10,065 nt of DNA from CAYTUI01 sp964441335 (GCA_964441335.1 CAYTUI010000042.1:1-10065), one strand, 5' to 3'. Counted from the stretch's first letter, positions 1 through 6,901 are shown. Numbers and translations: made by a program. The notes: generated by a model not told the origin, from the letters alone.

Positions 1-21
1 TAATCATGAAATAACTACTTG

Positions 22-55
22 ATCTGTCTTTAGAGACGGCTTTGGACAGATTTTT
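22..55 (+). terminator. Probable rho-independent terminator of an upstream gene
   Basis: Positions 22-28 (ATCTGTC) pair with 45-51 (GACAGAT) as a perfect 7-bp stem, and the 3' arm runs into a T tract at 51-55. The loop is 16 nt. A competing smaller hairpin (24-29 with 34-39) lies inside it. No coding sequence is visible before it, so the terminated gene lies outside the window. The large loop lowers certainty. Confidence 0.45.
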
Positions 56-84
56 AGGTATTTACAAGACCGTCAATAGGTGTA

Positions 85-107
85 GGGTTGGGGGTAGAAG
101 GGTGGGG
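85..107 (+). other. G-tract cluster with G-quadruplex pattern
   Basis: Four runs of at least three G occur in 23 bases (85-87, 90-94, 100-102, 104-107), with spacers of 2, 5 and 1 nt. This fits the usual G3+N1-7 pattern on the + strand. It lies just upstream of the candidate promoter at 119. Folding and any regulatory role are inference; it may simply be a G-rich intergenic stretch. Confidence 0.35.
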
Positions 108-118
108 CTTTAAATAGC

Positions 119-147
119 TTGACAAAGATATAGTGATGTGGTTAGAT
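119..147 (+). promoter_or_regulatory. Candidate sigma-70 promoter for the DUF11-sortase unit
   Basis: A perfect -35 hexamer TTGACA (119-124) is followed after 17 bp by a weak -10 (TTAGAT, 142-147; TAGATA one base later is an alternative). It would start transcription about 40-45 bp before the ATG at 196. The -35 is convincing and the -10 is poor. Confidence 0.45.
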
Positions 148-195
148 AGACCATAAATCTAAATTTTTAACTCCCAATTTATAAACAGTTCAACT

Positions 196-738
196 ATGGT
201 TTTTTGGCGGAATATCAGTATAANNNNNNNNNNCAAAGCAGAGGCGGTTAGTTATCCTTTGAAAATTGAAAGAGTAACCGATGCCGGTTTTATCAACCCC
301 GATTCGGCCGCTAAATTCTATACAAAAGTTACTAATAGCGGGGATCAAATTTTAAACCGCGTTGAGGTCGTTGATAAGTGGCCGGCCGGTTTTACCGTTA
401 ATGGTCAGTCAATCAGCCAAACAGTTTGGGTGGTTGATCAATTGCAACCCGGTCAGTCTGTCTCTGAACTTTATACTGTGGCAGTGCCATCTAATGCCAG
501 TCTTGGCTATTTAACTTTCAGTAGCCGGGCTATCAGTCAAACCCCGCCGGTAGAAGCCGTGATTGATTACGGTGTAGAGGTGAGACAGATTCAAATACTG
601 GCCGCGGAAATACCTACTACTGACGGAGTTTTTTCCAGAGTTTATGTTTTGGGAGGCGCGCTTATTTTTCAACTGCTATTGATTGGTGTTTTCGCCTTCA
701 GAGTGGCCAAACAATATAAACATAGTCATGAAATCTAA
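196..738 (+). CDS. Membrane-anchored DUF11-like surface protein (N-terminus interrupted by assembly gap)
   Basis: The readable part, after the gap at 224-233, is a single beta-rich domain resembling DUF11. It includes VTNSGDQILNRVEVVDKWPAGF, closely paralleling the VKITNRG...LKDTLPAGF pattern of the DUF11 domain in the large protein downstream. A hydrophobic segment at about residues 149-169 follows, with a short basic/His tail (AKQYKHSHEI), so it is probably held in the membrane with the domain outside. There is no LPXTG-like motif. The first post-gap residues (KAEA) resemble the end of a signal peptide cleaved after A-E-A, but the nine pre-gap codons contain no hydrophobic core. The start at 196 has no Shine-Dalgarno and is doubtful: the true gap length and frame are unknown. 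The gene overlaps the sortase by 11 bp, indicating co-translation. Function is unknown; DUF11 domains are typically structural parts of surface proteins. Confidence 0.7.
   Translation: MVFWRNISIXXXXKAEAVSYPLKIERVTDAGFINPDSAAKFYTKVTNSGDQILNRVEVVDKWPAGFTVNGQSISQTVWVVDQLQPGQSVSELYTVAVPSNASLGYLTFSSRAISQTPPVEAVIDYGVEVRQIQILAAEIPTTDGVFSRVYVLGGALIFQLLLIGVFAFRVAKQYKHSHEI
224..233. other. Assembly gap (10 N)
   Basis: Ten undetermined bases lie within the 5' part of the DUF11 gene. A round number of Ns is commonly a placeholder, so the real missing length may differ. Downstream residue numbering and the start codon of that gene are therefore unreliable. Confidence 0.98.
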
Positions 739-1429
739 ATTAAACATCCTACTGCTGGTAATCTTATTGGCCTCAACAGTGTATGTGTCCAAAGCTTTCT
801 TCCTGGCTTATCAAGAGGAAATTGCTATGGTCGACCAGCAGGTTCAAGTAGCTAACGCGGATCAGGTTGAGGCGGACGCTAAGGCGTCAGATCAACAGGT
901 TGCCGATACTTTGAACGAAATCAATTTTGATGTGCCGGCCGATGAATCTGAAAATGCCATCACTGACAATCCAGCCAATGAAAATGTCAATCAAGCTGAT
1001 AAGAAGGTTACGGTAACTGACGATTCTAAACCGGCAATCAATACTTTAAAAGTTGCCGCCATGAGAGTTAACTCCGCTGTTTTGGAAGGCAAAACCAGTG
1101 GCACCTTGAACAAAGGCCTGTGGCATATTCCCGGCACTTCAACTCCAGATAAAGGTGGTAATACAGTTATCTCCGCCCATCGCTGGAAATGGGGGGCAAG
1201 TAGCGGCAAATCTTTTTATGACATTAACAAGGTCAGTTTAGGAGATCAAATTGAGCTGATCTGGAAAGGTAAATTATACGTTTATAAAGTTTCCAATATC
1301 CAGACCGTCACGCCGGATAAGATAGAGATTCTTAATAATACCGCCCAGCCAAAATTAACACTGTTCAGCTGCGCGCCGCTCTTTTCCAGTAAGTATCGGT
1401 TAGTGGTTGAAGCCGATTTAATAAGCTGA
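728..1429 (+). CDS. Sortase (cysteine transpeptidase), membrane-anchored
   Basis: This 233-residue protein cleaves an LPXT-like sorting signal and transfers the surface protein to a cell-envelope acceptor. A membrane segment at about residues 6-27 is followed by a long Asp/Glu/Gln-rich linker (about 28-105) and a C-terminal sortase fold. The catalytic set is visible: His151 in ISAHRW, Cys215 in TLFSC (Ser at the fourth position of the usual TLxTC) and Arg224 in KYRLVV. ATG 728 is preferred over an in-frame ATG at 683, because it puts a Lys-flanked hydrophobic anchor at the N-terminus and gives a short 11-bp overlap with the DUF11 gene. The large protein starting 61 bp downstream carries an LPNTS sorting signal and is the obvious substrate. 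The class is not assigned; the short single-anchor layout resembles class D/E enzymes. Identity as a sortase is secure. Confidence 0.93.
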   Translation: MKSKLNILLLVILLASTVYVSKAFFLAYQEEIAMVDQQVQVANADQVEADAKASDQQVADTLNEINFDVPADESENAITDNPANENVNQADKKVTVTDDSKPAINTLKVAAMRVNSAVLEGKTSGTLNKGLWHIPGTSTPDKGGNTVISAHRWKWGASSGKSFYDINKVSLGDQIELIWKGKLYVYKVSNIQTVTPDKIEILNNTAQPKLTLFSCAPLFSSKYRLVVEADLIS

Positions 1430-1453
1430 TTAATTTAAAGATTAAAATATAAT
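1426..1453 (+). promoter_or_regulatory. Candidate internal promoter for the large surface protein
   Basis: A perfect TATAAT -10 hexamer lies at 1448-1453, 37 bp before the ATG at 1491. The best -35 (CTGATT, 1426-1431, 16-bp spacer) matches consensus at only three positions and overlaps the sortase stop codon. The region is AT-rich, so a chance TATAAT is possible. If real, it lets the adhesin be expressed above the level of the sortase operon. Confidence 0.35.
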
Positions 1454-1456
1454 AAA

Positions 1457-1482
1457 CCTGGAGGGGTTAATTAATAAGAGGA
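1457..1482 (+). promoter_or_regulatory. Leader with CTGGAGGG element and Shine-Dalgarno
   Basis: AAGAGGA at 1476-1482 lies 8 bp before the ATG at 1491 and is a credible ribosome binding site that fixes this start. A second purine block, CTGGAGGGG (1458-1466), is too far (about 25 nt) to serve that ATG. A nearly identical CTGGAGGGA occurs at 5461-5469 ahead of the other secreted-protein gene. Confidence 0.6.
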
Positions 1483-1490
1483 CAATAATT

Positions 1491-4400
1491 ATGAAGAAAT
1501 ATTTCAAGCTAAAACACCTGCAGATAGTTGTCAGTGTCATCACCATAGTTTCTATGGTTGTGCCTTACAATTTTCAGCCGGTCTTAGCGGCAACAGACTT
1601 GGCTACAATAGATAACGTTCCGTTAGTCGAAACGGAAGTTATTGTTGAGCCTGTCGCAGAAACACCCACCGTATTAGGTGAGGAAGTTTCTGTCACGGTA
1701 ACAATTTGTCATGCCACCGGCGCGGGGACGTACGAGACTCTCCATGTTGACTCTCATGCTATAGGCGGACACTTTGATAATCCGGGTACTCCTAAGGCTG
1801 GTCACGAGGACGATTTATATTTTGCAGACGAAAGGGAATGCCCTCAACCGACGCCTCCGACAGAGTCGACAATGTCAACAGTTATTGCTGACAAAATTGT
1901 TTGTCGAGACGAGTCATATTTACCGAATTGGAGCGGCAGTGGACACGTTATAGACAACAACACTGCGGCCAATTTTTTAAGTAACGTTAATAATCAGGGT
2001 GGTCAGAATTGTTGGCTACAGTCAGGTTGGGATTTCCAATGGGCTTATGAAGGCGTTGAGAACCCCGGAGATTCAGTAGATGATGGGGGCACCGATTGGC
2101 TGCCATTTGGCTATACTGACGCCAATGGTAGAACTCAAACTACGGTAAATATTTCCGGCCACAGCGAAATTAGGGTCAGAGAAGTATTTCAGGACGGCTA
2201 TTTGCCTTTTAGTGGAGCCAGCTCTAATGACTCTAATAGTGCGGAAATTTGGTGTACCGGAGATGTGCTGAACTACGACAATTTTGATTGGATTAGAAAT
2301 CCACAGGATGATAATACTTATTATTGCGTGGCCTTTAATGTTCAGTTGCCGCCAGAGACCGGTTCTATCCACGGACAGAAATGGAATGATGTGGATGGTA
2401 ACGGCCAGAGGGGCGAAGAGCCTGCTTTAGGCGGTGTGACTATCACAGCTACATTGATTGGTGATTTGCAGTTTGCGTCCTCAACAGTAACAGACGAGCA
2501 AGGTAATTATTCGCTCGGCAACCTGCCATATGGCGACTATGATGTTTGTGAAGAAACACCCACTGGATGGACACAAACTTATCCTGAAGCTTGTCATCTT
2601 GTGACAGTTAATTCCAGTAATTCTGAAACGTTCTATGATTTCGGTAATCAAGAATTGCCCAGCTTATGCGGCAATCAAAGATTGGATCAGGGCGAACAGT
2701 GCGACGACGGTAACAACACTAATGATGACGGTTGTTCTGCAACTTGTCAGTTGGAAACCGCTTCTTCCTGCGATCAACCGACAGGAGCTGGTTGGTGGGC
2801 TGAATACTTCAACTATTCCCGCGAACATCAGGATATGAATATACCTGATGTCGGAGATAATTGGCCTGATGCCGGACATGGCGACCCCATGGGAGCTTCA
2901 TGGGATACCGATTGGTATGATTCGGAATATTTCAGATTTGCCAGAGTTGATAGCAGTTTGAATTATGGTGATAACTATTTTCCCTTTGATTTTGCTATAG
3001 AAGAGGATGATATCGGACATGAATATCATTTTGGTGTTCATTGGAGAGCAAAAGTAACCGCGCCGTCTGACAACAGCTATAGTTACAACTTAAGAACAGA
3101 CGATGATTCCTGGGTTTATGTTGATGGCGCGTTGTTTGATTCCGGTTTAGCTGGTATACACGCTCCCACAACCTCTACAACTACAACTATGTATTTGACC
3201 GCGGGTGACCACACGGTAGATGTTTTCTTCGCTGAAAGACATACTTCCCAGTCAGCCATGACTTTGGTTTTGGATGATCAATTAACAATCACTCCTTTAC
3301 CAAAAGATTGTCCGAATATGTGTGTTTCCAAGCTGGATTTTGTTGATGTAGACGGCAACCTAACTCCGGATGAAGATCATGGTTTAGGCGACGCTACTGC
3401 ATTTACCAGCTATTACTTGCCAGCATTGGGTACCACCAGTACCATGCCTTATTGGAATGAAAAAGCTGATGTAAACAGTGATGGTATAGTTAATGTTAAA
3501 GATTATCTCTGCGCCGATAAGTATTACAGTACCGGTTTATATGATGGATGTTTAATAGACTGTAGTGATATCTGTTCTAGTCCTCTAGACTATGACAAGG
3601 ATTATCAGATTGGCTTGGGAGATGGTACTACCTTTACAGCCAAATATGAGACTTCACTAGCTACGACCATTTATGATGCCGAAGTTGATCTTAATGATAA
3701 TGGCTATGTAGATTACGGAGACTATTCTTGCGCTAACCAATATATTGCCACTGGCGATTATCAATGCAACTTAAGCTGTCAGGCTACTTGCGGAGATAAG
3801 ACAACTCAAAAACGCTTGGGTGAAAGCTGTGATGACGGCAACATTACCAATGGCGACGGTTGTAATCAGTTCTGTAGGACCGAAACTAATCAGTGCGACG
3901 AGCCGAATGTCTTGGATTATGACGGTGATTATGAATTTACTTTTGACGACGCTGTCTTGTTCGGTACATATTATCTGACAGATGATATTAAGGCCGACGT
4001 CAATAATAATGATGTTGTTGATTACGGCGATAAGCTCTGCGCTGACCCATATTACAAAAATGGTTTAGCCTACACTTGCACAATCGGTTGCGAAGAATAT
4101 ACACCGGTTTGCGGTGATACTCATAAGGACGCCGGTGAACAATGTGATGACGGTAACAACAGACCTGGCGACGGTTGCAGTGCAACCTGTCAGTCCGAGA
4201 ATGATATCCATGGCTATAAATGGAATGATTTGAACGGAAATGGTTTACGCGATTGTCCTGTAAGTGACTTGCAATCAAGTGAAGCACTAGTTGGCGCAGT
4301 TTGTGAACCGTTATTGGCCGGCTGGACTATCTTCATTGATGAAAATAATGACGGTATTCTGAATGGCGAAGAACAGAGCACTACTACTTCTGCTTCTGTA

Positions 4401-5324
4401 AATCATCTGGGTTGGTACTGGTTTGAGAACCTACCAGCTGGCGATTACAGGGTTTGTGAAGTTGTGAAAAATCACTGGACTCAAACATACCCAATTATGT
4501 CGTCCATTGAATCATATTGCCACAATGTTACATTGCCCGATGCCTCACTTGAGCAGACTCTTAATGCGGTCTTAGCTCCGGAACATAATTTCGGTAATCA
4601 TTTAGGAGCTTATTGCGGAGATGCAATTGTTAATAATCAGGAAGTTTGTGACGCAGGTGCCGATAACGGTAAAGGTGTTGGTTTCTGTAAAGCCGACTGT
4701 TCCGGTATCGAATCCAGTCCAATCACCCCGTCAGGTGGTGGTGGTGGCGGCGGCGGCGGCGGAAGTTCATACTTCTACGTCAGCTTACAAGTTGACAAGA
4801 CTGTCACTCCGACAGCTGTAGAACCCGGTTCACAGTTAACTTACAATGTTAAGATAACTAATCGTGGTAACATGATTGGCGCTAACTTAACCTTGAAAGA
4901 TACTTTACCCGCGGGCTTTACCTTTGCTGATAACGGAACTATTACCAAAGAATGGTCTTGGGACACTATTAGTCCTAACCAGACAATGGAAGTAACCTAC
5001 AAAGTAAATGTCAGCAGTACTGCCGCTAACGGAACCTATACCAACACAGCTGTTGCTGATGTTACTAATGGTCCTGCTACGCAGGACACTGCCAATGTCA
5101 GAGTCGGTGCTCCTAGTGTCTTAGGTATTAACACTGAAGTTGTTCCACCAGCCGCTCCTAATGCTCCGGCCGGTGAAAATGTTCAGGTCTTAGGCTTTGA
5201 AGAACTGCCTAATACTTCCGGTGGCTTTAGTCTGATGGAAATGTTAGCTATCTTCATGTCTTTGGCTTCAGGTATGTACTTGGCCAGCAGATTGATAGTT
5301 GATAAAAAGCGAAGTACTCGTTAA
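1491..5324 (+). CDS. Large modular sortase-anchored surface protein (SdrD-B, PA14-like, dockerin-like, DUF4215-like, DUF11)
   Basis: This 1277-residue secreted protein is probably a surface adhesin or scaffold. The order, by residue, is as follows. A signal peptide occupies 1-33, with likely cleavage after VLA. A HAT-type motif (VTICHATG, then spaced His) spans about 68-105. An unassigned Cys-containing beta region spans about 125-288. SdrD-like B domains (HG[QY]KWND..GNG; GDY.VCE) cover 292-386 and 905-1037. A PA14/fibro-slime-like domain covers about 431-598 (DDDSWVYVDG, VFFAERHTS). Dockerin-like double EF-hand modules lie at 611-691, 695-763 and 802-867. DUF4215-like Cys-rich repeats (GEQCDDGNN..DGCSATC) lie at 393-419, from 767 (to about 795) and at 874-900, with a degenerate fourth at 1042-1070. 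Ten glycines (1082-1091) precede a DUF11 domain (about 1096-1205). The C-terminus is LPNTS (1239-1243), a hydrophobic stretch and KKRSTR, a textbook sorting signal. The many Cys pairs suggest oxidative folding outside the cell. The ligand is unknown. Confidence 0.9.
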   Translation: MKKYFKLKHLQIVVSVITIVSMVVPYNFQPVLAATDLATIDNVPLVETEVIVEPVAETPTVLGEEVSVTVTICHATGAGTYETLHVDSHAIGGHFDNPGTPKAGHEDDLYFADERECPQPTPPTESTMSTVIADKIVCRDESYLPNWSGSGHVIDNNTAANFLSNVNNQGGQNCWLQSGWDFQWAYEGVENPGDSVDDGGTDWLPFGYTDANGRTQTTVNISGHSEIRVREVFQDGYLPFSGASSNDSNSAEIWCTGDVLNYDNFDWIRNPQDDNTYYCVAFNVQLPPETGSIHGQKWNDVDGNGQRGEEPALGGVTITATLIGDLQFASSTVTDEQGNYSLGNLPYGDYDVCEETPTGWTQTYPEACHLVTVNSSNSETFYDFGNQELPSLCGNQRLDQGEQCDDGNNTNDDGCSATCQLETASSCDQPTGAGWWAEYFNYSREHQDMNIPDVGDNWPDAGHGDPMGASWDTDWYDSEYFRFARVDSSLNYGDNYFPFDFAIEEDDIGHEYHFGVHWRAKVTAPSDNSYSYNLRTDDDSWVYVDGALFDSGLAGIHAPTTSTTTTMYLTAGDHTVDVFFAERHTSQSAMTLVLDDQLTITPLPKDCPNMCVSKLDFVDVDGNLTPDEDHGLGDATAFTSYYLPALGTTSTMPYWNEKADVNSDGIVNVKDYLCADKYYSTGLYDGCLIDCSDICSSPLDYDKDYQIGLGDGTTFTAKYETSLATTIYDAEVDLNDNGYVDYGDYSCANQYIATGDYQCNLSCQATCGDKTTQKRLGESCDDGNITNGDGCNQFCRTETNQCDEPNVLDYDGDYEFTFDDAVLFGTYYLTDDIKADVNNNDVVDYGDKLCADPYYKNGLAYTCTIGCEEYTPVCGDTHKDAGEQCDDGNNRPGDGCSATCQSENDIHGYKWNDLNGNGLRDCPVSDLQSSEALVGAVCEPLLAGWTIFIDENNDGILNGEEQSTTTSASVNHLGWYWFENLPAGDYRVCEVVKNHWTQTYPIMSSIESYCHNVTLPDASLEQTLNAVLAPEHNFGNHLGAYCGDAIVNNQEVCDAGADNGKGVGFCKADCSGIESSPITPSGGGGGGGGGGSSYFYVSLQVDKTVTPTAVEPGSQLTYNVKITNRGNMIGANLTLKDTLPAGFTFADNGTITKEWSWDTISPNQTMEVTYKVNVSSTAANGTYTNTAVADVTNGPATQDTANVRVGAPSVLGINTEVVPPAAPNAPAGENVQVLGFEELPNTSGGFSLMEMLAIFMSLASGMYLASRLIVDKKRSTR
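3321..4091 (+). repeat. Three dockerin-like double EF-hand modules within the surface protein
   Basis: Copies lie at 3321-3563, 3573-3779 and 3894-4091. Each starts and ends with Cys and contains two calcium-loop-like segments. The second loops are DVNSDGIVNVKD, DLNDNGYVDYGD and DVNNNDVVDYGD (D1, N3, D/N5, D/N9 and D12 positions kept). The first loops of copies 2 and 3 are DYDKDYQIGLGD and DYDGDYEFTFDD; copy 1 has an insertion. Cys-rich DUF4215-like repeats follow copies 2 and 3. Calcium binding follows from the EF-hand pattern; cohesin-type partner binding is not shown. Confidence 0.7.
4734..4763 (+). repeat. Ten-codon polyglycine tract (GGT)4(GGC)5GGA
   Basis: Ten consecutive glycine codons (residues 1082-1091) separate the Cys-rich region from the DUF11 stalk and probably form a flexible hinge. 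The simple trinucleotide structure could change length by slippage without breaking the frame. Confidence 0.9.
5205..5324 (+). other. C-terminal cell-wall sorting signal (LPNTS)
   Basis: LPNTS (5205-5219) is followed by Gly-Gly, a hydrophobic segment of about 22 residues and a basic tail KKRSTR. This is the standard three-part sortase recognition signal, with Ser in place of the usual Gly at position five. The sortase at 728-1429 is the likely enzyme. Confidence 0.85.
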
Positions 5325-5337
5325 AAGATAATGATCA

Positions 5338-5361
5338 GGGGAGGGTAAAACCTCCCCCTTT
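5338..5361 (+). terminator. Rho-independent terminator of the surface-protein gene
   Basis: GGGGAGG (5338-5344) pairs perfectly with CCTCCCC (5351-5357) around a 6-nt loop, 13 bp after the stop codon. The following tract is CTTTGGGTTT, so the T run is interrupted and termination may be incomplete. Confidence 0.75.
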
Positions 5362-5398
5362 GGGTTTAAAAATATAGCCAAGCATGATTTTTCCGGTA

Positions 5399-5427
5399 TT
5401 GACAAAATTATGTTTTGGTAGTAGGTT
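5399..5427 (+). promoter_or_regulatory. Candidate promoter for the secreted dockerin-like protein gene
   Basis: A perfect TTGACA (5399-5404) lies 17 bp before a weak TAGGTT (5422-5427). It falls after the preceding terminator and about 70 bp before the ATG at 5498. TATAAA at 5432-5437 is a better hexamer but is spaced 27 bp from this -35. Confidence 0.4.
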
Positions 5428-5497
5428 CAGGTATAAACAAAAAGTTAAAAAAGAGAGAATCTGGAGGGATTTAATCAATTTAATTAGAATAAAGTTC

Positions 5498-6901
5498 ATG
5501 AAAAAACTTTATAAGTCAATCCATATCGTGTTAGTTGGAGTGCTTGTTCTCTCTACTACACTGATGTTGCCGATCAATTTGGTTGGCGCTCGTCCGATTT
5601 TGCAGGAGATCGCCCCAATTGATCAGCCGGTAATTGGTGATGAAACACCAGTAGAACAGCCGATAATTGTTCCAATTGAACAACCGGTAATCGTTCCGGT
5701 AGTTGGCGAATTTACGCCACTACCAGAGCCAACTCCTTCAGTTGGTATTATAATGTCGCCAGTAGATGTTGGTAGCATTACTTTAGATGCGGTTACAAAT
5801 ATTGGTGGAAACACCTATCGTGTTAATGGAACCTGGCAACCAACTGGCAACCAGTGTTGGATACCACAAGGTGGACCTAACAGTGGAGGCGATTTTCATT
5901 ATCGTATCCGCGTAATTAATACGACTACCAATCAACAGGTTTCTATTATTGAGCCGGCTCCATGCAATGGTAATATTGTCGGTCCGATTGCTCTAGCTGA
6001 TCGAGGAATTGGTGGAGCTTGGCCTGCAGCCGGACAGACTGGTGGTACATTTGATTTGACAAGTGGTGGTACACCAGAGATCTGCGTTATATTGGAACAC
6101 GCTAATCCAAATGGAAATGATTACGCGTTTGATGGTCAGAATTGTAAAACCACACCAACTAGTTGCACCAATCCTTTAGACTACATTGATGATGGTGATG
6201 TTGCTCCTAATAAACATATTAGTTTATCAGATGGTACTAAATTTTCTGATTATTATGGAACAGATAATCTTTTAGCTGATTTAAACCATGATGGAAAAGT
6301 TAATCATGGAGATTATAAGTGTGCTAAACCGGATATTTCTAAGGGTACCTATACCTGTCCATTTGTTTGTGAAGCATATACACCACGTTGTGGTGATAAG
6401 CATGTTGACACAGAAATAGGTGAGCAATGCGACGGCAAAGCCGTTGATGGCAATGAGTGCGATTCTGAATGCCATATCATATATCCAGAAGAAGTTATTG
6501 GTGATTCCTACTCAATTTCAGCACCGGCTGTCATCTCGGTAGATTACAGTTTAAGTTTACCTACAGTTGTTGAAACACCAATTGTTTCTGAACCCCAGCA
6601 GGTTTTAACAGGTAACGCACAAATCGTTGTTAAGCCTGTTGCTCCTGTAGTGGTTGAACCAAAACTGGAAGTTGTTGAGCAGGTTTATCAACCGAGTGAA
6701 AACTTGATTGTCAAAGTTTCTCCAGCTCCGGCTAAAATTAAATTGGCCAAAACTGCTGTGAAGATTGAGGACGCTGTTAAGCCGGTTGTAAAGCCTGTGG
6801 CAGTAGTTAATACTGCAACGGCTGTTCAGACACCTTCTATTGTTGAGCAGATTGTTACAGCTATTCAATCTACTTTGAACAAATTGATGTTTTGGAGATA
6901 A
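5498..6901 (+). CDS. Secreted protein with dockerin-like and Cys-rich modules, no visible cell anchor
   Basis: This 467-residue protein starts with a signal peptide (MKKLYKS, then a hydrophobic core, cleavage near VGA at about 30-33). ATG 5498 was chosen because the upstream in-frame ATG at 5384 would add 38 basic residues before the signal peptide and lie before the promoter. A Pro-rich spacer with repeated [ED]QPVI units (about 40-85) leads to an unassigned beta-like region (about 90-215). One dockerin-like module follows (223-291, second loop DLNHDGKVNHGD). A DUF4215-like Cys-rich repeat (298-325, GEQCDG...ECDSEC) comes next, then a long Val/Pro/Lys-rich low-complexity tail ending in KLMFWR. 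There is no LPXTG motif and no C-terminal membrane segment, so it is probably released or held non-covalently. The dockerin/Cys block matches the neighbouring 1277-residue protein (CE.YTP.CGD junction), implying module duplication. It is its own transcription unit. Specific function not recognised. Confidence 0.85.
   Translation: MKKLYKSIHIVLVGVLVLSTTLMLPINLVGARPILQEIAPIDQPVIGDETPVEQPIIVPIEQPVIVPVVGEFTPLPEPTPSVGIIMSPVDVGSITLDAVTNIGGNTYRVNGTWQPTGNQCWIPQGGPNSGGDFHYRIRVINTTTNQQVSIIEPAPCNGNIVGPIALADRGIGGAWPAAGQTGGTFDLTSGGTPEICVILEHANPNGNDYAFDGQNCKTTPTSCTNPLDYIDDGDVAPNKHISLSDGTKFSDYYGTDNLLADLNHDGKVNHGDYKCAKPDISKGTYTCPFVCEAYTPRCGDKHVDTEIGEQCDGKAVDGNECDSECHIIYPEEVIGDSYSISAPAVISVDYSLSLPTVVETPIVSEPQQVLTGNAQIVVKPVAPVVVEPKLEVVEQVYQPSENLIVKVSPAPAKIKLAKTAVKIEDAVKPVVKPVAVVNTATAVQTPSIVEQIVTAIQSTLNKLMFWR
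6164..6391 (+). repeat. Fourth copy of the dockerin-like module and its junction to the Cys-rich repeat
   Basis: Translation from Cys at 6164 gives the same plan as the three copies at 3321-4091: PLDY near the start, D.TKFSDYY, an EF-hand-like loop DLNHDGKVNHGD, a terminal Cys, then CEAYTPRCGD. The latter corresponds to CEEYTPVCGD at the third copy. The first loop contains an insertion. This shows shared ancestry between the two secreted proteins. Confidence 0.7.

Noticed and set aside
1..195. Riboswitch, tRNA or small gene at the window start
   Set aside because: No tRNA-like fold, conserved aptamer core or convincing reading frame is seen; only a terminator, G runs and a promoter are supported.
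683..727. Longer sortase start at ATG 683
   Set aside because: It would overlap the DUF11 gene by 56 bp and put 15 polar residues before the Lys-flanked membrane segment; ATG 728 fits better.
2073..2372. Minus-strand open frame inside the large surface gene, and similar ones at 991-1209, 4000-4287, 6605-6868 and 7444-7770
   Set aside because: All lie antisense to well-supported genes and have no recognisable domains or start signals.
3573..4091. CRISPR-like or tandem DNA repeat array in the Cys-rich region
   Set aside because: The repetition is at protein level with diverged DNA and no regular short repeat-spacer pattern.
5432..5437. TATAAA as the -10 of the secreted-protein promoter
   Set aside because: The spacing to TTGACA is 27 bp and no acceptable -35 lies 16-18 bp upstream of it.
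5384..5497. Longer start of the secreted protein at ATG 5384
   Set aside because: It would lie before the candidate -35 and add a basic 38-residue extension ahead of an ordinary signal peptide.
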